A stretch of DNA of 9,048 nt from Myxococcota bacterium (lineage in GTDB: Bacteria; Myxococcota; Polyangia; GCA-2747355; JAKLHH01), in contig JAKLHH010000233.1 in the NCBI GenBank assembly GCA_022710245.1, forward strand, positions 1-9,048, read 5' to 3'. The notes beneath the pieces are model-generated. The model saw only the letters and a list, made by a program, of their open reading frames with translations, had not been told where the DNA came from and ran no database searches. Both the position numbers and the translations under genes were made by a program. Shown here piece after piece: positions 1 to 5,564 of the stretch (position 1 is the stretch's first letter; every line of letters begins with the position of its first letter).

Positions 1-1
1 C

Positions 2-3000
2 GAGCTGGAGCTGTCGCCCGCCGGAGAGCCAGAGGACGTGGCGCCGTGGGCGGAGCCCGAGGCCGCTGCGCCGGTGATCGAGGCCGCCGAGCCCGTCGTC
101 CTGGCCGAGGCTGCCGCGCCGATCGAGCTCTCAGCGCCCATCGAGGCTGGCGTGCCGGTCGAGGCCGCCGAGGCCGCCGCGCCGGTCGAGGCCACCGCGC
201 TGGCGATCGAGGCTGCCGCGCCCGTCGTGGCCGAGGCTGCAGAGCCGATCGACCTGTCAGAGCCGATCGAGCTGTCAGAGGCTGCCGCGCCTGTCGTCGT
301 GGCCGCTGCCGCGCCGCTCGAGCGGTCAGACCCCACCGAGGTTGCCGCGCCTGTCGTCGTGGCCGCTGCCGCGCCGCTCGAGCGGTCAGACCCCACCGAG
401 GTTACCGCGTCGACCGAGGCTGCCGCGCCGTTCGTCGCGGCCGAGGCTGCAGAGCCGATCGCGACGCCGGTCCAGGCCGCCGTGCCGAAGCTGTCGGCGG
501 GCGTGGCCGCGGAGCCCGCGCCAGCCGCCACGGCCGGACGGCGCAGCGAGGCCGCGACGTTGCTCGCGCTGGAGGAGTCTGCGGTGGCGAGCGCCGCCAC
601 CGATCTGCCGCCAGCGACGCTGGAGGAGGCGATGCCCGAGGTCGCCTCCGCGGAGGCGTCGGGGATCGCCGAGGAGACCCCCGCCGCCGAGCTCGAGCCG
701 CCGACCATCGAAGAGCCGCTGGTGGATGTCCTCCAGCAGGCGCTCGCCAGCGCACGCGAGGACGATCCGCACCGCGTGGAGGGGATGCTCATTCGCGAGC
801 TGGAGGCGGACGAGGACCGCCAGCGACGGGGCCTGATCCAGTACGAGCTCGGCCACCTGCTCCAGGCCCGGCTCGACAGCGAGGCGCGGGCGGTGAAGGC
901 CTACGCCCAGGCGCTCAACTTCGACCCGCTGCTCCGGCCCAACGTCTGGGCCATCCGGCGCATCTTCATCACCCGCAAGCTGTGGCCGAACCTGCTCAAG
1001 CTGCAGGACGCGGAGCTGCGCTTCGAGGACGACCCCGGGCGCAAGGCGGAGGTGCTGCTGGAGAAGGGCTGGATCCAGCTCGACCGGCTCGCCGACCCCG
1101 AGTCGGCGAGCGAGAGCTTCCTCGCCGCGCACGAGGCGCATCCTCGCTGGCTGGCGCCGCTGCTGGCGCTGGAGAAGATCGCGCTCGCCGCCGGCGACCT
1201 GGCCAACCAGGCGGTCATCTACCGCCGCATGGTCGACGCCTGCGGGGACCCCGGCCGCAAGGTGCTGATGCTGATCGAGCTGGCTCAGCTGCAGGAGCGG
1301 CTCAGCGGCGGCACACCGCAGCAGGCGCTGGCCATCCTGGAGGAGGCCTACGCGATCGGTCAGCGCCGCCGCGAGGTGCTCGAGCAGCTCGAGCACCTCG
1401 CGCTCTCGGCCGGTCTGCACCGCGAGCTGGTGGGCATCCTCAGGCGCTACGCGGACGAGCTGCTCCAGCGCGCCGAGCCCGAGCCGCGCCTCGCCGCCGC
1501 CAAGCTGCGCGGCGCGGCGCAGGTCGCGCGCGAGCAGCTCGAGGACCTCGCGCTGGCCCAGACGCTCCTGGCGGCGGCCGCGCAGGCGGCGCCCGACGAG
1601 CGCCTGCTGCAGCGCGACCTCCTCGAGCTCGCGGAGGAGCGCGAGGACTGGCCGCTTTGCGCCTCACTGCTCGAGACGGGCCTCGAGCAGGCCATGACCC
1701 CGCTCGAGCGCGCCGCGGGCTGGCACCGCGTCGGCCTCGCCCGTCTACACGCGAAGGACCCCACCGCCTCCGACGCGTTCCTGCAGGCCCGCGAGCAGGC
1801 GCCTGGCTTCCTGCCCGTCCTCGTCGACGAGGAGCGGCGGCACCTGGCCCGCGGCGACGTGGAGGCCCTCGTGCAGCTCTGGCTGGATGAGGCGGTCGCC
1901 ATCGCGCAGCAGGCGTCCGGGATCCCGGGTGGGGGCGAGCGCGCCTGGCAGGCCGCGGCGCTGGTCCGCGCCGCGCTCCTCGCGCACCGACAGCTGGGGC
2001 GGCGCGAGCAGGCGATCGAGCTCTGCACCCGCGCGCTCACGCTGGAGCCGACCCTGCTCGCCGCCCGCGACGAGCTCGAGGAGCTGCTGCGCGCGACGGG
2101 GCAGCAGGCGCGGCTCGCCGCGCTGCTCGAGGAGCAGGCGGCGGCGGCCGGGCAGGGGGCCGAGCTCCTCCTCGAGGAGCTGCTCGCGCTCTACGCCGGT
2201 CCGCTCGACGACCCCGAGCGACAGCTGAGCTGCCTGAAGAGGCTGCGCGAGCTGCGCCGTGACGACCCACGCCTCTTGCGGCACACCGCCGCGCTCCTCG
2301 AGCGGCTTGGCCGCCACGCGGAGCACGAGCAGGTGCTGCGCGAGCTCGAGGCCCTGGAGCAGGACGAGTCCCGCCTCGCCTGGATCAAGCTGGCGCGAGC
2401 GAGGCTCTGCGAGGGGCCGCTGGCGCGCTCCGATGAGGCCGTCGTCATCTACCGCGAGATCCTCGACCGGATCCCGGATCACCCGTTCGCCTTCGCCGCG
2501 CTCGAGGGTCTCCTGCGCAGGCAGGGGCGCCACCAGGATCTGGCGGCGCTCCTCCGCCGGGCGGCCGATCAGGCCGACGGCGAGCGCAAGCAGGATCTGC
2601 TCCACGCGCTCGGTACCCTCTACGAGCGCGCGCTCGGTCGACCGGGCGACGCCGTCGCGATCTACAGCGAGCTCCTCGGCGTCGCGCCGGGGAGCCCGGC
2701 GGCGCTGCGCGACCTGGCGCGGGCCGCCGCGGCCGCGGGCGACGCCGCCAAGCTCGCGGAGGCGCTCGAGGGGCAGGTGGAGCGCGCGTCGGGTCCGGCG
2801 CGGGCACGCACTCTCCTGCGCCTGGCCGAGGTCCTCGAGGACCAGCTCTCGGATGCGCACCGGGCAGAGGAGGTGCTGACCAAGGCGGTGGAGGTCGCGC
2901 CCGATCCAGCCCTGGTGGCGGATGCGATCGAGGGGCTGGTCCGCCGACAGCTCGCGCGCGGCGACGTGGCCGAGGCGCTCCGCGGTCTCGAGGCGCTGCA

Positions 3001-5512
3001 GGGGATCGCGCCGCCGGACGCGGCCCGGGTGCTCCTCGAGGAGCGCGCCTGGCTGAGCGCCGGTCCGCTCGAGGATCTGGAGCGCGGCAAGCAGCTCTGG
3101 GCTCAGCTCCTCGAGCAGGAGCCCGGCAATCGCCGCGGGCTCCTCGCGCGCGCGCGGCTGGCGGCTCGCGAGCGAGATCCCCTGACGATCTCCGAGGTGA
3201 GCGGGCAGCTCGCGAGCGGGATCGCGGATCCAGCAGCGGCCTCGGTCCTCGAGCTCCGCGCGGGCACGCTGGCCGACGCTGCCGGCGAGCCGCTCGCCGG
3301 CGCCGAGGCCTATGCACGCGCGACGCGCCTCGGGCGGTCGCTCGAGGCGACGACGGGGATCCTCGCGCGCTCTGATCTGGGCGCGGAGGAGCGCGCCGAG
3401 CTGCTCGGGCAGCTCGCCGAGGTGGCGCCAGATCGGGTGCGGGAGGAGATGAGGCTGCACCTGGCGGAGGCCTACGAGCGCGCCGGCCGCCTGCGAGAGG
3501 CCGCGGCCGAGCTGCAACCGATCCTGCAGCGCGAGGCAGATCACCTCCCGGCGCTGATCGTCGCGCAGCGCATCGCCGAGGCGGCCGGTGACCGCGAGCA
3601 GGAGATCCGCTGCTGGGTGCAGCTTGGCCAGCTCTACTCCGATCGCGCGGCGCGGGCCGAGGCCCTGGCGCGCGGGGCCGAGCTCCTGCTCGGGCTCTCC
3701 CGCCAGGAGGAGGCGGCGATGCTCTACCGCCGCGTCCTCTCGCTGAAGCCGGGGGACCTGCGCGCCTACGAGCGCCTCCACGCGCTGTACCTCGAGCGGG
3801 AGAACCTGAAGGGGCTCGACGAGGTGATCGGACACCGCCTGCGCAACACCGAGGACGCGAGCACGCTGATCGCGCTCTACTGCGAGCGCTCGGAGCTGCG
3901 CCTCCAGCGGCTGAATGATCGCGCGGGGGCGGTGCGCGACCTGCTGAACGTGCTCCGCATCGAGCCGCGCCACCTGGAGGCGCTGCGGCAGCTCTCGCGA
4001 CTCTACGACGAGGACGGCAACGCGCCCCGCGCGCTCGAGCTCTACCGGCGCTACCTGGATCTGGTGGAGACGGTGGCGATCAAGCGCGCCGCCGTGCTGC
4101 GCATGGCCGAGCTGCTGCACGGGAAGCTCGGGCGCACCGCCGAGGCGGTGGAGGTCTGCCGCCGCTTCCTCGACGCAGCGCCCGACGACGAGAAGGTGCT
4201 CGAGCAGCTGGCCGAGCTCTACGTCCAGCTGCGCGACTACCCGCACGCGGTCACCATGCTGGAGCGCCTGGGCGAGCTGCGCACCGACCGCGAGTGGAAG
4301 GCGCAGAACCTGCGTCGGGTCGGCGACCTCTACTGGAAGGACATGAAGGACCTGCAGGAGGCGCGGTCGACGCTGCTGCGCGCCCGCGACCTCGATCCGA
4401 CCAGCATCCAGATCGTCGGCGGCCTGCGTCAGCTCTGCAAGCAGATGGGCCTCTCCGACGATATCAAGCGGATCCTCGAGCGGGCCAAGGACGACCTGCG
4501 TGACGCCCTGCTCACCCAGCCGCTCTCCGTCGACCTCTATCGCAAGCTGATGCAGGTCGCCGAGTGGGATGAGGACACCTACGCGTTGCTCGCCAGCATG
4601 GGCGCGCTCTGCTACCTGCAGTCGGCGGGGCGGGAGGACCAGGAGCTCTACGGGCGCCGCATGGCGAAGGTCTCGTTCGAGCCGAAGCAGCAGGTAGGCG
4701 CGAAGAGCTGGAGGGACTCGCTGGCCGAGCCGAGCGCGAAGAACGCGTACGGGGAGATCTGGGCTCACATCGCCGATGCGGCGCCGCGGCTCTTCGAGGG
4801 GCGCGTCGCCGGTGACCCGGCCAGCTTCGGGGTCGGGCGCGGCGAGCGCGTCGACCGCAAGGCGGGTGGGCCGGTCTCGGCGGCGCTGGATCGCGTGGCC
4901 GCCGCCTTCGGCATCCTCGACTACGACATCTATCTCTCGGCGCGTGACCCGGAGCTGGTGGCCGGGATCGGCGCCGAGCACCCGGCGGTCGTGGTGGGAC
5001 ATTCGGTGGTCGCCTCGAGCAGCCCCGCGCGTCGCTTCAAGATCGGTCGGGTCTTCTCGCTCCTGCGCGAGCGGGCCTTCGCGCTCGAGGTGCTGAGCCG
5101 GGCCGAGCTGGAGCTGCTCTTCGCGGCGGCCGTCTTCACCGTGGAGCCCGGCGCGAGCTTCGCGCTGCCGCGGAGCCAGGTGGAGGCGGAGGCACGCCGG
5201 CTGGGCAAGGTCCTCTCGCGCAAGGCGCGCAAGGCCTTGCCGCTCGCGGTGACCCGCTTCCTGCAGGAGGGAGGGGACCTCGACGCCTGGGTGGACGGCG
5301 TGCTGGGGACCGCGAACCGCGCCGGGCTGCTGGTCTGCGGCGACGTGCTCGTCGCGCTGGACCAGCTGGTGCCCGAGCTGGCGGAGCGCCGCTCCGGGCT
5401 GACGGCCGAGGCGGTGACGGAGGCGCTGGTGGGGCAGCCGCAGGCCGCGCGCCTGATGGTCTTCTCCGTCAGTCGTGACTACCTCGCGCTCAGACGGGAG
5501 CTGCAGGTCTGA
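2..5512 (+). CDS. Large TPR-repeat protein with disordered N-terminus and conserved C-terminal domain (5' partial)
   Basis: The frame is open from base 2 to the TGA at 5510-5512, giving 1836 visible codons. A GTG at 38 could serve as a start, but the 12 codons before it (ELELSPAGEPED) match the composition of what follows, so the true start is probably upstream; residues here are numbered from GTG 38. Residues 1 to about 225 are Ala/Pro/Val/Glu-rich and repetitive. From about 230 to 1550 the protein is an array of paired helices of TPR type; clear units are 266-301 (LIQYELGHLL...AYAQALNFDP), 1228-1264 (MLYRRVLSLKPGD...) and around 1332 (ALELYRRYLDL). The last 270 or so residues form a conserved C-terminal domain. 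No signal peptide, membrane segment or catalytic motif is visible, so a cytoplasmic scaffold or adaptor role is inferred. It probably shares an operon with the similar gene that starts 53 bases after its stop codon. Specific function and partners are unknown. The TPR assignment is firm; more cannot be claimed. Confidence 0.93.
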   Translation, partial: ELELSPAGEPEDVAPWAEPEAAAPVIEAAEPVVLAEAAAPIELSAPIEAGVPVEAAEAAAPVEATALAIEAAAPVVAEAAEPIDLSEPIELSEAAAPVVVAAAAPLERSDPTEVAAPVVVAAAAPLERSDPTEVTASTEAAAPFVAAEAAEPIATPVQAAVPKLSAGVAAEPAPAATAGRRSEAATLLALEESAVASAATDLPPATLEEAMPEVASAEASGIAEETPAAELEPPTIEEPLVDVLQQALASAREDDPHRVEGMLIRELEADEDRQRRGLIQYELGHLLQARLDSEARAVKAYAQALNFDPLLRPNVWAIRRIFITRKLWPNLLKLQDAELRFEDDPGRKAEVLLEKGWIQLDRLADPESASESFLAAHEAHPRWLAPLLALEKIALAAGDLANQAVIYRRMVDACGDPGRKVLMLIELAQLQERLSGGTPQQALAILEEAYAIGQRRREVLEQLEHLALSAGLHRELVGILRRYADELLQRAEPEPRLAAAKLRGAAQVAREQLEDLALAQTLLAAAAQAAPDERLLQRDLLELAEEREDWPLCASLLETGLEQAMTPLERAAGWHRVGLARLHAKDPTASDAFLQAREQAPGFLPVLVDEERRHLARGDVEALVQLWLDEAVAIAQQASGIPGGGERAWQAAALVRAALLAHRQLGRREQAIELCTRALTLEPTLLAARDELEELLRATGQQARLAALLEEQAAAAGQGAELLLEELLALYAGPLDDPERQLSCLKRLRELRRDDPRLLRHTAALLERLGRHAEHEQVLRELEALEQDESRLAWIKLARARLCEGPLARSDEAVVIYREILDRIPDHPFAFAALEGLLRRQGRHQDLAALLRRAADQADGERKQDLLHALGTLYERALGRPGDAVAIYSELLGVAPGSPAALRDLARAAAAAGDAAKLAEALEGQVERASGPARARTLLRLAEVLEDQLSDAHRAEEVLTKAVEVAPDPALVADAIEGLVRRQLARGDVAEALRGLEALQGIAPPDAARVLLEERAWLSAGPLEDLERGKQLWAQLLEQEPGNRRGLLARARLAARERDPLTISEVSGQLASGIADPAAASVLELRAGTLADAAGEPLAGAEAYARATRLGRSLEATTGILARSDLGAEERAELLGQLAEVAPDRVREEMRLHLAEAYERAGRLREAAAELQPILQREADHLPALIVAQRIAEAAGDREQEIRCWVQLGQLYSDRAARAEALARGAELLLGLSRQEEAAMLYRRVLSLKPGDLRAYERLHALYLERENLKGLDEVIGHRLRNTEDASTLIALYCERSELRLQRLNDRAGAVRDLLNVLRIEPRHLEALRQLSRLYDEDGNAPRALELYRRYLDLVETVAIKRAAVLRMAELLHGKLGRTAEAVEVCRRFLDAAPDDEKVLEQLAELYVQLRDYPHAVTMLERLGELRTDREWKAQNLRRVGDLYWKDMKDLQEARSTLLRARDLDPTSIQIVGGLRQLCKQMGLSDDIKRILERAKDDLRDALLTQPLSVDLYRKLMQVAEWDEDTYALLASMGALCYLQSAGREDQELYGRRMAKVSFEPKQQVGAKSWRDSLAEPSAKNAYGEIWAHIADAAPRLFEGRVAGDPASFGVGRGERVDRKAGGPVSAALDRVAAAFGILDYDIYLSARDPELVAGIGAEHPAVVVGHSVVASSSPARRFKIGRVFSLLRERAFALEVLSRAELELLFAAAVFTVEPGASFALPRSQVEAEARRLGKVLSRKARKALPLAVTRFLQEGGDLDAWVDGVLGTANRAGLLVCGDVLVALDQLVPELAERRSGLTAEAVTEALVGQPQAARLMVFSVSRDYLALRRELQV
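242..277 (+). repeat. 18-bp near-perfect tandem repeat (EPIDLS-EPIELS)
   Basis: Two adjacent 18-base units, 242-259 and 260-277, differ at one base, GAC against GAG in the fourth codon. They encode EPIDLS and EPIELS. The repeat sits directly upstream of the 60-bp duplication inside the disordered arm and keeps the frame. Confidence 0.88.
283..403 (+). repeat. Perfect 60-bp tandem duplication, in frame
   Basis: Bases 283-343 are identical to bases 343-403, giving two head-to-tail copies of a 60-bp unit (283-342 and 343-402) without a mismatch. Sixty bases is 20 codons, so the duplication adds one peptide unit beginning AAPVVVAAAAPLERSDPTEV and preserves frame. Identity at synonymous positions, including the otherwise uncommon TCA and GTT codons, points to a recent duplication by slippage or unequal recombination, not selection on the protein alone. 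The second copy diverges immediately after base 403. Confidence 0.95.
725..4690 (+). other. TPR-type alpha-solenoid region of gene 1
   Basis: About 1300 residues form an almost uninterrupted series of paired amphipathic helices of about 34-40 residues, with the TPR signature of small residues at the A/B helix crossing and a Pro near the end of helix B (for example YAQALNFDP, CTRALTLEP, YREILDRIP, YSELLGVAP, YRRVLSLKP, LLRARDLDP). Many units carry a longer connecting segment than the canonical 34 residues, as is usual in such giant bacterial TPR proteins. The length would allow some 35 or more repeats and an extended superhelical scaffold for protein-protein contacts. The exact repeat count is not determined here. 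Confidence 0.85.
4690..5509 (+). other. Conserved C-terminal domain of large deltaproteobacterial TPR proteins
   Basis: After the last helix pair the sequence changes to a mixed alpha/beta character. Landmarks, numbered from GTG 38, are W1558 (WRDSLAEP), a segment near 1630-1640 (DYDIYLSARDPEL), HPAVVVG at 1648-1654, FSLLRERAF from 1673, LELLFAAAV, and RAGLLVCGDVLVAL at 1761-1774. From memory, large TPR proteins of Myxococcota and relatives carry a C-terminal domain with the same order of landmarks (Pro-Ala-hydrophobic-Gly, then a LxR[P/E]E-like helix, then RAGLLxCGD). I know no established function for it. No HExxH or other catalytic signature is present here, so an enzymatic role is not supported. 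The family resemblance is recollection, not a search result. Confidence 0.55.
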
Positions 5513-5564
5513 TGGTGGCGGCGCGCTGCGCCGACGCTCCGGGCGCCGATCCGGGAGGAAGAAC
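5513..5564 (+). promoter_or_regulatory. 52-bp intergenic gap with Shine-Dalgarno for the second gene
   Basis: The purine-rich GGGAGGAAG at 5553-5561 contains GGAGG, complementary to the 16S rRNA tail, six bases before TTG 5565, and fixes the unusual start codon. Upstream of it are two short overlapping GC-rich inverted repeats: GGCGC/GCGCC (5520-5524 with 5528-5532) and GCGCC/GGCGC (5528-5532 with 5542-5546), which share one arm. There is no T-tract, so an intrinsic terminator is not supported, and I see no promoter-like element. Co-transcription with the upstream gene is the simplest reading. Confidence 0.75.

Larger units (their letters stand above)
209..461 (+). repeat. Dispersed imperfect repeat pair flanking the tandem duplication
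   Basis: Segments 209-251 and 416-461 share a common start (14 identical bases coding EAAAP) and a common end (23 identical bases, 229-251 and 439-461, coding AEAAEPI). Between these they differ by substitutions and one codon indel (APVVAEAAEPI against APFVAAEAAEPI). The two copies bracket the 18-bp and 60-bp repeats, which suggests that the arm grew by successive duplication events of different age. Confidence 0.8.
2..700 (+). other. Ala/Pro/Val/Glu low-complexity, repeat-built disordered region of gene 1
   Basis: The first 230 or so visible codons of the upstream gene use almost only Ala, Pro, Val, Glu, Leu, Ile, Ser and Thr, with no regular helix-repeat pattern. The segment is assembled from short in-frame DNA repeats: a 14-base unit coding EAAAP occurs exactly at 107-120, 209-222, 278-291 and 416-429; a 9-base unit coding EAA is doubled at 161-178. 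Short [P/E][I/L][D/E]LS motifs recur at 2-16, 119-133, 245-259 and 263-277. Toward 660-700 it becomes acidic with EETP and PPTIEEP just before the solenoid. It is most likely a flexible, negatively charged linker or interaction arm. This is inferred from composition; no known domain is recognised. Confidence 0.8.

Noticed and set aside
38..40. GTG as the true start of gene 1
   Set aside because: The frame is open through the left edge, and the codons before it (ELELSPAGEPED) continue the composition and the [I/L][D/E]LS motif of the arm. A GGAG at 22-25 makes an internal start possible but not preferred.
283..461. CRISPR array or intergenic repeat cluster
   Set aside because: The repeats are in coding frame, of unequal unit length, tandem without unique spacers, and encode a continuous peptide arm.
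46..1890. 614-codon + strand open frame within gene 1
   Set aside because: Its translation is almost only Arg, Ala, Gly and Pro, the usual product of a shifted frame in GC-rich coding DNA. The overlapping frame contains the TPR repeats.
5513..5564. Intrinsic terminator or separate promoter between the genes
   Set aside because: The inverted repeats have five-base stems and no following T-tract, and no -35/-10-like pair is recognisable in this GC-rich gap.
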